Assembly (NCBI RefSeq): GCF_000011245.1
Contig: NC_004193.1
Location: 2,272,501-2,336,500 of the forward strand
Direction of reading: 5' to 3'
From: Oceanobacillus iheyensis HTE831
GTDB taxonomy: Bacteria; Bacillota; Bacilli; Bacillales; Amphibacillaceae
Length of the DNA stretch: 64,000 nt
Shown: positions 8,177-16,670 of the stretch, in pieces
How the letters are laid out: each line of letters opens with the position of its first letter
How positions within the stretch are numbered: position 1 is the stretch's first letter
Notes under the pieces: generated by a model
What the model was told of the DNA's origin: nothing
The model's database searches: none
Seen by the model: the letters and a program-made list of their open reading frames with translations, nothing else
Made by a program: the position numbers and the translations under genes

Positions 8177-9645
8177 ATACAACAATGATTTGGACTGGAA
8201 TAGTTATCTATATTGTTATTGCAATCATTATTGCATTACTTTCTCGACAAGGAAAACAATCCAATATGACCTCTTATTTTTTAGGAGATAGAAAGCTAGG
8301 CGGATTTGTTTCTGCTCTTAGTTATAGTGCAACTACATATAGTGCCTTTATGTTAGTCGGACTAGCAGGTTTAACTTACAGTGGTGGTGTAGGAGCTTTA
8401 GGGTTTGAATTAATTTATTTAATGGGGGTTTCCCTCGTTGCTTTTTTCGGCCCTCGATATTGGCTCGTTGGAAAAAAATACGGATATGTTACACCATCAC
8501 AGATGCTCGGTGATCGGTATCAACATAGAGGTGTTGCCATTGCTGTTGCTATCGCTAATGGATTATTTCTAATTCCTTATAGTGCTGTTCAACTAGCAGG
8601 GATTGGATATTTACTACAAGGCGTGTCAAATCAAGCAATTACATTTAGCACTGGAGTAATTATCGCAACACTTTTAGCTATTGTCTTTTCATATATAGCC
8701 GGTATACGTTCAGTTGCTTGGACAGACTCATTACAATCTTTATTTATGATTATCGGTTCTACACTGGTTGTTATATTCTTGGTTAATAAATTAGGTGGTA
8801 TCAGTGGATTCTTTAGCCAATTAGAAACTCACAGTCCAGAGATGTTAACCGTTCCAGGTAATGGATTTTTTAGCTTTTGGACATTTTTAGGGTTAACCAT
8901 TCCTTGGTTTTTCTTTAGTATTTCCAATCCGCAAGTTAGTCAGCGATTGTTTATGCCTGCTTCTTTAAAAAGTATGCGTCAAATGTTAATTGGTTTTATG
9001 ATATTTGGATTTATTTATACGATTGTTGCAATTACGTGGGGATTCACTGCTTTTATCTTAAATCCAGGTATGGAAAATGCTGATCTCGCAACACCGTTCA
9101 TTCTGTCATCAGACGCTATCCCTTCTGTATTAGCAGTCATCGTAATGATTGGTATTATGGCAGCAGCTATTTCAACAATTGACTCTATTTTACTTACCGT
9201 GTCATCTTTGTTTGCAAAAGACGTCTATGGTAACATTCGAAAAAATAGTAATGATCAAACTCAATTAAAAGTAGGAAAAATCGTAATTCCTATTATTGCT
9301 ATTCTTGCATTTTTATTTGCAGAGTTACAATTAAATCTCATCGCAGTTTTATCAGTGGCATCATCAGCGGGACTTATCGTTGTAGTTCCAGCAATTATAG
9401 GATGTTTCTTCTGGAAAAAAGGAACTGCTGCAGGTGTTCTATCCAGTGTGATTATTGCTGGATTACTTGTTTGTATTTTAGAGATTTTTCAGTTAAATCC
9501 ATTAGGGATAGCTTCTGGTCTTTGGGGATTATCCGTATCGACCATATTATTTATCGTTATTAGTTTACTAACGAAAGCTCCTAAACAAAAAGCTGATGAA
9601 TTTATCGACTATATTAAAAATGAAATGAAAAGAATCAATGCCTAA
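8173..9645 (+). CDS. Sodium:solute symporter, SSS family (PanF-like)
   Basis: A 490-residue integral membrane protein with about 13 hydrophobic helices, the usual SSS size. Family landmarks include SYFLGDRKLGGFVSALSYSATTYSAFMLVG near the N-terminus, GIRSVAWTDSLQSLFM in the middle, and AAAISTIDSILLTVSSLFAKDVY, which carries the Na2-site serines of helix 8. Pairing with a YhdT-type gene through a 4-bp overlap suggests pantothenate as substrate, but SSS sequences also take proline, urea or carboxylates and substrate cannot be read directly. It ends the two-gene operon. Confidence 0.87.
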   Translation: MNTTMIWTGIVIYIVIAIIIALLSRQGKQSNMTSYFLGDRKLGGFVSALSYSATTYSAFMLVGLAGLTYSGGVGALGFELIYLMGVSLVAFFGPRYWLVGKKYGYVTPSQMLGDRYQHRGVAIAVAIANGLFLIPYSAVQLAGIGYLLQGVSNQAITFSTGVIIATLLAIVFSYIAGIRSVAWTDSLQSLFMIIGSTLVVIFLVNKLGGISGFFSQLETHSPEMLTVPGNGFFSFWTFLGLTIPWFFFSISNPQVSQRLFMPASLKSMRQMLIGFMIFGFIYTIVAITWGFTAFILNPGMENADLATPFILSSDAIPSVLAVIVMIGIMAAAISTIDSILLTVSSLFAKDVYGNIRKNSNDQTQLKVGKIVIPIIAILAFLFAELQLNLIAVLSVASSAGLIVVVPAIIGCFFWKKGTAAGVLSSVIIAGLLVCILEIFQLNPLGIASGLWGLSVSTILFIVISLLTKAPKQKADEFIDYIKNEMKRINA

Positions 9646-9924
9646 TAAAAATATCCTATTCAAGGGGGGTACTTGTTCTTTTCCTACATAATGTTAGCAT
9701 CTCAAGGCATAACGTAAAGCTCTTAAAACCAACAGGCATCTTTGATCAATTATCTTTGTTTTGAGAAACATTTTCGTCTTGTTACTCCAATTACATTTGC
9801 GATATAAACAATAATTACTTTTAAGGTATGGATATATTTCTAGTTGGTTATCCTATTCCGTAGATAAAAGCAAAACTTCATTCACTTGATGAATTGCTGC
9901 TCTATGCAGAAAGGAAAACTAACG
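9646..9924. other. Intergenic region before yndM
   Basis: No gene of convincing quality is seen here. It contains TTCATTCACTTGATGAAT-like partial symmetry near 9875-9895, which recalls the start of the hairpin element at 4649. An in-frame upstream ATG at 9886 is not preceded by a ribosome site and is not taken as the yndM start. Confidence 0.5.
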
Positions 9925-10374
9925 ATGAAATATATTGGAGCATTTTTTTTAAAATTTTTAATTACATTATTCACGTTGTGGATAGTTCTCGGATTTATAT
10001 ATGGTAATTTATTTAGCTCTATTTTTCTATTAAGTGTAATTATAGCAACGATTACCTACATTGGAGACTTATTCACCTTGCCAAGGTTAAGTTCACAAGC
10101 AGCTATCATAAGTGATTTCATCTTATACTGGATTGTACTTTGGCTTGCTAGTATTACCATAATTAATGAAGTGTATAGTATCACTATAGCTACACTTATA
10201 TCTGCTATTTCATTATCTTTAAGCGAAATTTACTTTCATCATTACATGTTGGATGATGTCATTCGTCAAAAAAAGATGGGAGAAATCGCATACTTTCCTA
10301 CACATCGTTTTCAAACTGAAACTAGTGAAGAAATAACTCCATCTGAAAATGACGATGATAGCAATAAAGAATAG
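9925..10374 (+). CDS. yndM: YndM family (DUF2512) membrane protein
   Basis: A 149-residue protein with four hydrophobic helices (about residues 5-25, 28-50, 58-80 and 83-105) and a polar acidic tail, matching the DUF2512/YndM family. AAAGGAAAA precedes the ATG at 9925. The last codon and the stop (GAA TAG, 10369..10374) lie at the 3' end of the group IIC intron inserted on the opposite strand. Joining the exon ends across the intron gives GAA TAA, so the insertion did not change the protein. Function unknown. Confidence 0.85.
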   Translation: MKYIGAFFLKFLITLFTLWIVLGFIYGNLFSSIFLLSVIIATITYIGDLFTLPRLSSQAAIISDFILYWIVLWLASITIINEVYSITIATLISAISLSLSEIYFHHYMLDDVIRQKKMGEIAYFPTHRFQTETSEEITPSENDDDSNKE

Positions 10375-10408
10375 AGTAGAAGGGGGCGACTAACCCCCGT
10401 CCTCTCAC

Positions 10409-10440
10409 ACCACCGTACGTACCGTTCGGTATACGGCGGT
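10409..10440 (-). ncRNA. Group II intron domain V (catalytic hairpin)
   Basis: ACCGCCGTA pairs with TACGGTGGT (one G-U), then a two-base CG bulge, TACC/GGTA and a GAAC loop. The CGC within the lower stem stands where group IIC introns carry their catalytic triad (AGC in most other classes). All catalytic features look intact, so ribozyme activity may persist even though the maturase frame is broken. Confidence 0.9.
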
Positions 10441-10444
10441 TCAA

Positions 10445-11704
10445 TTAAGTATTACGAATAAATTCATACCTTTGATACAGACTTTTGAGCCCTAGTCTAC
10501 TCCAATAGGAGTTGCCTAGGGTTCTGCTTAAGATTGGACTCTTGGAGATACGCCAATAATTCTTTCTGGTGTTTCCCCATTCGTATGCTTTGTGGTCAGG
10601 AACACCCAAGCTAATCAGCTTTCGGACTTTTGTCCGTGGAAGCTTCCATTGTTTCCACATACACATGCGCAATCTTCTTCTTATCCACTTATCGAACTCC
10701 TCAAACTTTGAAGGTGTCTCCGCTAAAGCGTAATACCCGCACCAACCCATCAGGTATTTGTTTAATTTCTCAATTCTTACTTCCATAGGAAATGGCTTGG
10801 AACGTGAAGTTATTTCCCTGATTTTCTGTTTTAGACGCATAATACTTTCTTTTGCGATTCTAATTTTTGAATTCTTTCCATTGGTGAAACTAAAACCAAG
10901 AAACTTACGTTTCCAAGGCCGGTCCACTGCTGATTTCTCTTTATTTACTTTCAAGTGAAGTTTCTCTTCGATAAATGTAGTAATGGAATTCATTACACGA
11001 TTCCCAGCTTTCTTTGTTCTCACATAGATGTTGCAGTCATCCGCATAACGAACGAAACGTAGCCCACGCTCCTCCAGCTCCTTATCTAAATCATCTAATA
11101 TAATGTTAGAAAGAAGAGGGCTCAACGGCCCGCCTTGCGGAGTGCCTTCTTCGGAGCTAACTACTATCCCATTTATCATGACGCCAGATTGTAGGTATTT
11201 CCGAATAAGCCGAAGCAGTTCCTTATCCTTGATGCGCTTCGCTAAAACACCCATGAGCTTATCATGGTTCACCTTATCAAAGAATTTCTCTAGGTCCATA
11301 TCAATTACCCATCTGTATCCTTCTTTAATAAACCCCCTTGCCTTCCTCACAGCGTCATGTCCTCGACGGTTGGGCCTGAATCCATAGCTATGTTCTGAGA
11401 AGGAGGGGTCAAAAATTGTATGAAGCACTTGGGCAATAGCCTGTTGAATGAAACGATCCGTCACGGTTGGAATACCTAACATCCGAACTCCTCCGCTTGG
11501 TTTCGGGATTTCGACACGGCGGACAGGAGAAGGTGTATAGGTTCCTTTCCTCAAGTTCTCCCGAAGGGAATCCTAGTTATCATAGAGATGTCTTCGTAGG
11601 AATTTTACGGACATTTCATCTATGCCATGACTTCCTTTATTTCGTTCGACTCGCTTTAGTGCGAGAATGAGATTGTCCCGTGACAGAATTTGGTTCATCA
11701 ACAT
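10445..11704 (-). pseudogene. ltrA: Intron-encoded reverse transcriptase/maturase interrupted by an amber codon
   Basis: The 419-codon frame starts with ATG at 11704 (MLMNQILSRDNLILALKRVE), after AAAGGAAA. Codon 44 is TAG (11573..11575) in YDN-stop-DSLREN, where the family has Trp (TGG), so one G-to-A change suffices. Downstream, all reverse transcriptase blocks are intact: IPKPSGGVRMLGIPTV, HSYGFRPNRRGHDAV, GTPQGGPLSPLLSNI, the catalytic RYADDCNIYV, and the maturase domain WCGYYALAETPSKFEEFDKWIRRRLR. No HNH endonuclease follows, as usual for class C. A TTG at 11554 could restart translation of 369 residues lacking the N-terminal RNA-binding extension. A sequencing or assembly error cannot be ruled out. 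Confidence 0.88.
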
Positions 11705-12261
11705 ACTTGGGTTTCCTTTCTTCGTGAATGTGACGTTCTATTTGTGCAAGTTCCACTCCACCCTTCCAAAGTCCCCTGTAGATTCACTACGTCCTCCTTT
11801 GGATAAGCCCTTCCGGGTTGTCTGTGTCTGCATGAAATCTTAACGCCTAGTGTCACATTTCTCCTTAATTGTTCCGTCCTTCCCCTTACATTCTCGAGTA
11901 TGCAGGGTACTATGACTTCTGCTGACTTCTGACCGTTCAGCCATCCATTGCTGAATGGGTTACCAAGAGTGCTTGGCGTTTCGATCAGACCTCCCCGGGT
12001 AAGAATGCAGTCTTTCCCTTCATCAATCTGCTTCATTTACTCTGTACCAACTTTGGCAGAAAGGACTTTGTTTTGTTATGCAAACTCATCCATTGATACC
12101 TAGCCTCATATGAAGTTCGTGTTCCTCAGACCGAAGGTTTGCCGTCCGCTTCCTTCAGATTCCATGTCGCCACGGACACCCTTGCGTTAGGCTAACTGTT
12201 ACTTCTGCCTTCACAGTTCGGGACTCTCACCCTATAGACTGCACCCATGCCGGGCACACAT

Positions 12262-12297
12262 AAAAAACAGGACCCTAATTTACTTAGAGGTCCTGTT
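12262..12297 (-). terminator. Rho-independent terminator that is the intron's insertion site
   Basis: AACAGGACC (12266..12274) pairs with GGTCCTGTT (12289..12297). On the minus strand the stem is followed by TTTTTT, and the intron begins two bases later. It ends transcription of the 62-residue gene. On the plus strand it would once have been the convergent terminator of yndM, now 1.9 kb away. Confidence 0.9.
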
Positions 12298-12320
12298 ACT
12301 TTACTTTATCTTCATATTAG

Positions 12321-12509
12321 CTATGTTAATTTTGATATTAACTGATGTTGAATTTGCTTTGCCAACTCTAACTCCGTTTGTAATTTAAGCTTATCTTTCT
12401 GATTTGGATTTGCATCCATAAACTGGACTAATTGATGATAAGCCTGCTCATGTTTATTTAAAAGATAATATAAATTTTCTAGCTCATGATGGGATAAAAA
12501 CCTTGTCAA
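12321..12509 (-). CDS. Hypothetical 62-residue helical protein
   Basis: I do not recognise this protein. It is hydrophilic and predicted all-helical, with a Q/K/L-rich second half (KLQTELELAKQIQHQLISKL) that could form a short coiled coil. It would start at TTG (12509) with AAAGGAGAG about 12 bases upstream, slightly long but good. It is followed by a strong terminator, which supports a real transcription unit. No signal peptide or membrane segment is present. Confidence 0.6.
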   Translation of the reverse strand: MTRFLSHHELENLYYLLNKHEQAYHQLVQFMDANPNQKDKLKLQTELELAKQIQHQLISKLT

Positions 12510-12641
12510 ATTCTTCTCGCTCTCCTTTATTTTGTACGATATAACTCGTTATTTACTATATACAAAAAATTCAACTTTTATACCAACATATGTTCATATT
12601 AGTATATCTTTATCCATCTTTTTTTTAAAATTATAATATGT

Positions 12642-13694
12642 TTACTGATCATATTGTTTTTGTTCTTTACGACGTACAAACCGCTCCAATTTATCCAATT
12701 CATAAAACAGTTCGATAATACTATTAGCAACCGGAAAAACATAGTGCCATTTTTCATAGTCACTACCTTGAAGAGCCTCAATTAAGTTATTAATCGTTAC
12801 TCGCATTGCGTTTTTTGTTTCTTTTTGTAAATCTCGATCCAATACGATGCGATCTTCATACATTAAAAATACATTCTCACTATAATTATTAATCTCACTT
12901 ACCAACTTTTTGATTAGATGAGACTTTCCGCTAGCGATTTTTTCTATCTCATGTAAATTCTTCTCTAATTCAATAATTAATGTAAATTTCTTTCTTAAAA
13001 CTTGAATCATATGCTTATAGATTATAATGTTTCTTAGAAAATCTATACGCTTACGAATAAATAAGCGATTTCTTTCATCCGTAATTATATCGAAATAGTC
13101 TCTAGCTTTATTGATTTCCTTTTCAATCTCCCGTTCCTCGTCTCTTACTTGTGGAATGCTCATTGTTTTACTTGGAATAACCCGAAGAAGAAAGTTAGAT
13201 TTTTCACTCGCTCGTTTTATCATACTAAACAATATTTTTTGATGATCTGGTGGATTCACAATGACATTAATAACAAAAGCAGATATTACCCCTACTGCTA
13301 CTAAAGAAACTCGTTCTACAATGTACAACATATTTGCATGATCATCCGTACTTGCCAGCATAATGCTGACTATTGTTAAAACTGTTAGACTAACCGTCTT
13401 ATTCAAACCTAATTTAATGTTAATTGCGATTGCAATAATTACAACCGCTCCGACAGATATCGGATGACTTCCTAACAATAGAATACCGATGACGGCAAAA
13501 ATAACACCTACCGTGTTTGATAGTAATACTTCTTTAATGTAATTAAAAGACCGCATAATAGATGGTTGCATGGCAAGAACTGTTGCAATTGCAGCAATGA
13601 TCTCAAATTGCACATCAAACAATCCTGTAATAAGTAATGTCAGTGCAACCGCAAGACCAGTTTTCACCATACGCGGTCCAATATTAAATTCCAT
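12642..13694 (-). CDS. FUSC / aromatic acid exporter family membrane protein (DUF939-like)
   Basis: A 350-residue protein with about five to six N-terminal helices within residues 1-150 (LAVALTLLITGLF, IIAAIATVLAMQPSIMRSF, VGAVVIIAIAINIKLGL, VSLTVLTIVSIMLAS, VSLVAVGVISAFVINVIVNPP) and a long charged helical C-terminal half. This is the layout of the ArAE_1/DUF939 proteins (YqjA type) within the FUSC superfamily of putative organic-acid exporters. The frame opens at 13748, but GAGGTG sits 8 bases ahead of the ATG at 13694 (MEFNIGPRMVKTG). Substrate is unknown. It follows the dehydrogenase gene by about 90 bp on the same strand. Confidence 0.83.
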   Translation of the reverse strand: MEFNIGPRMVKTGLAVALTLLITGLFDVQFEIIAAIATVLAMQPSIMRSFNYIKEVLLSNTVGVIFAVIGILLLGSHPISVGAVVIIAIAINIKLGLNKTVSLTVLTIVSIMLASTDDHANMLYIVERVSLVAVGVISAFVINVIVNPPDHQKILFSMIKRASEKSNFLLRVIPSKTMSIPQVRDEEREIEKEINKARDYFDIITDERNRLFIRKRIDFLRNIIIYKHMIQVLRKKFTLIIELEKNLHEIEKIASGKSHLIKKLVSEINNYSENVFLMYEDRIVLDRDLQKETKNAMRVTINNLIEALQGSDYEKWHYVFPVANSIIELFYELDKLERFVRRKEQKQYDQ

Positions 13695-13786
13695 TTTTTT
13701 GCACCTCACTAGCAGTAGTATACCTTTTTCTTTGATGACTGTCACCACAAATATTGAGGGAATACAGCTGATAACACGAAGAGATT

Positions 13787-15175
13787 TTAAAGCTGTATAG
13801 AAATATATTTAACCTCTACATACTCTTCCATTCCATGATGGCCGCCTTCTCTTCCTATTCCACTTTCTTTAAAACCACCAAAAGGTGCTTGAGCTGTGGA
13901 TGGTACTCCATCATTTATACCTACAATACCATATTCTAATTGTTCACTTATACGAATTGCTGTAGCCAGATTCTCAGTAAATAGATATGCTGCAAGTCCA
14001 TATGGAGAGTGGTTTGCTCGTTTGACTGCTTCTTCTTCCGTTGAAAAAGTAGTAACTGGAGCTACCGGTCCAAATGTCTCTTCCGTCATACATAACATAT
14101 TATCAGTTACATTGGATAATATAGTCGGTTTATAAAACAAACTATCATCCCCCACCTTATCTCCTCCATATACAATGGAAGCTCCTTTATGAGCTGCATC
14201 TCGTATATGTGTTTCCACTTTTTCTAATGCATCATGGTCAATCAGTGGTCCGATGTCAATGCCTTCTTCTAAACCGTTACCTACTCTTAACTCTCTTACT
14301 TTCCGTTCAAATGCTTTGATAAACTCATCTTTAATGGATTCATGAACGTATATCCGATTCGTACAAACACAAGTTTGACCAGCATTTCGGAATTTTGATG
14401 CTGTAGCTCCTTCAGCGGCTTTTTCGATATCAGCATCTTTCATAACGATTAAAGGAGCATGTCCACCCAGTTCCAAAGAAACTTTCTTTACAGTTTCTGC
14501 TGATTTTTTCATTAATATTTTCCCTACTTCAGTAGAACCAGTAAACGATATCTTCCTTACTCTACTATCTTGCATCCATGCATCACTAATATCACCAGAA
14601 CTACCAGTTACAACTTGCAGAACTCCTTTTGGAATACCTGCTTCTTCCGCTAATTCTGCCAATCGGATTGCTGTTCTAGGGGTTGCGCTTGCAGGTTTAA
14701 CGACGGCTGTACAACCAACAGCCAATGCAGGAGCAACTTTGCGAGTAATCATAGCTGCCGGGAAATTCCAAGGAGTAATCGCTGCTATAACACCAACTGG
14801 CTGACGTTGCACAAGAATCCTTTTGTCTGCTTTTGAAGCAGGTATCGTCTCTCCATATAGGCGCTTTCCTTCCTCAGCGTACCAAGATACAAAATTATTC
14901 GCATATTGTACCTCTCCTAAAGCTTCCTTAATAGGTTTTCCTTGTTCCATTGTCATAATTTCCGCTAACTCATCCTGATGTTTTGTTATTAACGCATTCC
15001 AATTCATTAACAACTCACTTCGTTCATAAGCCGTACGTTTGGACCAATCATTGAAAGCCTCTGAAGCTTTATCTACAGCTTCTCTTGCTTCAACTTTCCC
15101 TCCACGCTCCACACGATCAATCACTTCACCTGTTGCTGGATTCGTTACTTCAATCCACTCTTGCATCTTTACCAT
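13787..15175 (-). CDS. gabD: NAD(P)-dependent succinate-semialdehyde dehydrogenase-type aldehyde dehydrogenase
   Basis: A 462-residue aldehyde dehydrogenase. The catalytic parts are ITPWNFPAAMI, SFTGSTEVGKILM, VSLELGGHAPLIV (general-base Glu) and FRNAGQTCVCTNRIYV (nucleophilic Cys). The GQTCVCTNR segment and overall pattern are those of GabD-type enzymes that oxidise succinate semialdehyde to succinate; glutarate semialdehyde is an alternative. GGGAGGGTG precedes ATG 15175. No gabT is next to it, so its link to GABA degradation is not supported by context; it may serve general semialdehyde oxidation. Confidence 0.85.
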   Translation of the reverse strand: MVKMQEWIEVTNPATGEVIDRVERGGKVEAREAVDKASEAFNDWSKRTAYERSELLMNWNALITKHQDELAEIMTMEQGKPIKEALGEVQYANNFVSWYAEEGKRLYGETIPASKADKRILVQRQPVGVIAAITPWNFPAAMITRKVAPALAVGCTAVVKPASATPRTAIRLAELAEEAGIPKGVLQVVTGSSGDISDAWMQDSRVRKISFTGSTEVGKILMKKSAETVKKVSLELGGHAPLIVMKDADIEKAAEGATASKFRNAGQTCVCTNRIYVHESIKDEFIKAFERKVRELRVGNGLEEGIDIGPLIDHDALEKVETHIRDAAHKGASIVYGGDKVGDDSLFYKPTILSNVTDNMLCMTEETFGPVAPVTTFSTEEEAVKRANHSPYGLAAYLFTENLATAIRISEQLEYGIVGINDGVPSTAQAPFGGFKESGIGREGGHHGMEEYVEVKYISIQL

Positions 15176-15317
15176 AGTTGCACCCTCCCTATATTATTCC
15201 TATTCATTTTCTTGACTCTATTATACCTTTTCCAAAATTCCCATACGACGTAATCGTTCGACAATAAATGATAATAGATTAGACTTAAAGGAGGTATAGT
15301 TAAATTCTACTTGAAAG

Positions 15318-15353
15318 TCAAAAAGCCCAACTCTTATAAAAGAATTGGACTTC
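15318..15353 (-). terminator. Terminator of mvaS
   Basis: AGCCCAACTCTT (15324..15335) and AAGAATTGGACT (15340..15351) form a 12-bp stem on the minus strand with three G-U pairs, followed by TTTTTGACT. It lies 33 bp past the mvaS stop codon. The G-U pairs make it directional. Confidence 0.85.
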
Positions 15354-15383
15354 CGTACAATTTTAGTATATTTTTTAAATCAA

Positions 15384-16550
15384 TTATTTCACTTGATATA
15401 TACGTTGATGATTTTGTATCCCTGTTAGGCAAATCTCAGCCGGGTCCTCTTTTGTTGACCATTCCGTAACTGAACCGTCCGTTGGGATTTGTTGTTCGAA
15501 GATTTTTTCATATTCAGATACCGATATTTTTTGTCTTTTCTCAAACATCGCATTATGTTTTGTTTGATGTAATTGTTTTTCAAAACCTTCTTGTAATACA
15601 CCAGAGAAAAATTCCCCAACAGCACCAGATCCGTAGCTATACATACCTATTTTGTCACCAGCTGTTAATTCATTACTGTTTTCCAATAATGAAAGTAAAC
15701 TCAAATAAAGCGAACCTGTATAGATATTACCGATATTGCGATTATATTGGGTACTTAATCGATATTGTTCCTTCAGATGCGTTTGAGTATTTTCTTCTAC
15801 CTCATCCAATACAGTACGCAAGGCCTTTAAGCCCATTTTCGTATATGGTAAATGAAAACAAATTGCTGCAAAATCTTCTAAACCACGATTTGTCTGCTCT
15901 TTATATGCATTCCAAACTTTTTGAAAAAATGCAATATACTGCTCATTGGAGTACTTACCATCAACAAATGCTATGTCTGAGTAAACCGGTCTCCAGAAAT
16001 CCATAATATCATCCGTATAGTAGGTACTTTCTTGTTCAATTGCCATAATACTTGGATCAGCGGAAATTAATAACGCAACCGCACCCGCTCCCTGTGTTGA
16101 TTCTCCTGGTGTTCTTAATCCGTATCGTGCAATATCTGATCCTAACACTAATACTTTACGATTCGGATTTAAAGCTATATGTCCTCTCGCCATCTGAATA
16201 CCTGCTGTAGCACCATAACATGCTTGTTTTAATTCAATAGCACGTGCATGCGGTTGTAATCCTAATAGTTGGTGCACATTTACCGCAGCTGATTTGGAAT
16301 GATCGATACCTGACTCTGTTCCAAAAATCACCATGTCAATATCTTGCTTATCCGTTTCATCTAATATCTGTGCAGCCGCATTCGCAGCTAACGTAACTGT
16401 GTCTTGTGTAATTGGCGGTACGGCCATTTTTTCTTGGCCGATTCCTATTGTGAATTTTTCTGGCTCGACTCCACGTTCTTCAGCTAATTCATTCATGTCT
16501 AAATATAAATGCGGAGCATAGAAACCAATCTTATCTATTCCAATCTTCAA
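15384..16550 (-). CDS. mvaS: Hydroxymethylglutaryl-CoA synthase
   Basis: A 388-residue enzyme, the length of the Gram-positive MvaS family, which condenses acetyl-CoA and acetoacetyl-CoA to HMG-CoA in the mevalonate pathway. The catalytic Glu lies in IFGTESGID, the acyl-accepting Cys in ELKQACYGATAGIQ and the His in CFHLPYTKMG. TQGAGAVALLIS is also characteristic. The frame includes ATG 16556, but that sits 1 base from GAAGGAG; the TTG at 16550 (MKIGIDKIGFYAPH) is at normal distance and matches known starts. No other mevalonate gene is in the window. B. subtilis uses only the MEP route, so this gene is notable. Confidence 0.95.
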   Translation of the reverse strand: MKIGIDKIGFYAPHLYLDMNELAEERGVEPEKFTIGIGQEKMAVPPITQDTVTLAANAAAQILDETDKQDIDMVIFGTESGIDHSKSAAVNVHQLLGLQPHARAIELKQACYGATAGIQMARGHIALNPNRKVLVLGSDIARYGLRTPGESTQGAGAVALLISADPSIMAIEQESTYYTDDIMDFWRPVYSDIAFVDGKYSNEQYIAFFQKVWNAYKEQTNRGLEDFAAICFHLPYTKMGLKALRTVLDEVEENTQTHLKEQYRLSTQYNRNIGNIYTGSLYLSLLSLLENSNELTAGDKIGMYSYGSGAVGEFFSGVLQEGFEKQLHQTKHNAMFEKRQKISVSEYEKIFEQQIPTDGSVTEWSTKEDPAEICLTGIQNHQRIYQVK

Positions 16551-16670
16551 TGTCATTCTCCTTCACTATTACAACTTGTCTTATTCATATATTTCTAATA
16601 AAATGCTCGAAATCCAATACTTAAATGATAATATAATCAATCTCAAAAAATCAACTAAGTTAGCTATTTC

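Larger units (their letters stand above)
10371..12259 (-). mobile_element. Group IIC self-splicing intron (Oceanobacillus iheyensis type)
   Basis: The 5' end reads GTGTGCCCGGCATGGGTGC and the 3' end CTACTCTAT, giving 1889 bp. Ribozyme domains I-III fill about 11705..12259. Domain IV carries the reverse transcriptase. Domain V is at 10409..10440, with a 9-bp lower stem, a two-base bulge, a 4-bp upper stem and a GAAC loop. Domain VI follows (GGGGG/CCCCC stem, 10382..10398). The sequence agrees with my memory of the O. iheyensis intron used for the crystal structure of a group II ribozyme. As typical for class C, it sits directly after a terminator on its own strand: the 5' exon ends TTTTTTAT. 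ATAA at 12076..12079 may be EBS1 pairing with TTAT. Confidence 0.95.

Noticed and set aside
10445..11554. A 369-residue reverse transcriptase as an intact gene
   Set aside because: The frame continues upstream through TAG at 11573..11575 to a normal start at 11704, so the shorter version is a truncation product, not the native gene.
11698..12036. An open frame of 112 codons on the minus strand ahead of the intron's reverse transcriptase
   Set aside because: It lies within ribozyme domains I-III of the group IIC intron, has no homology I recognise, and its openness follows from structural RNA constraints.
15482..16006. A 174-codon open frame on the plus strand opposite mvaS
   Set aside because: It is antisense to the HMG-CoA synthase gene, with no ribosome site and composition that follows the mvaS codons.
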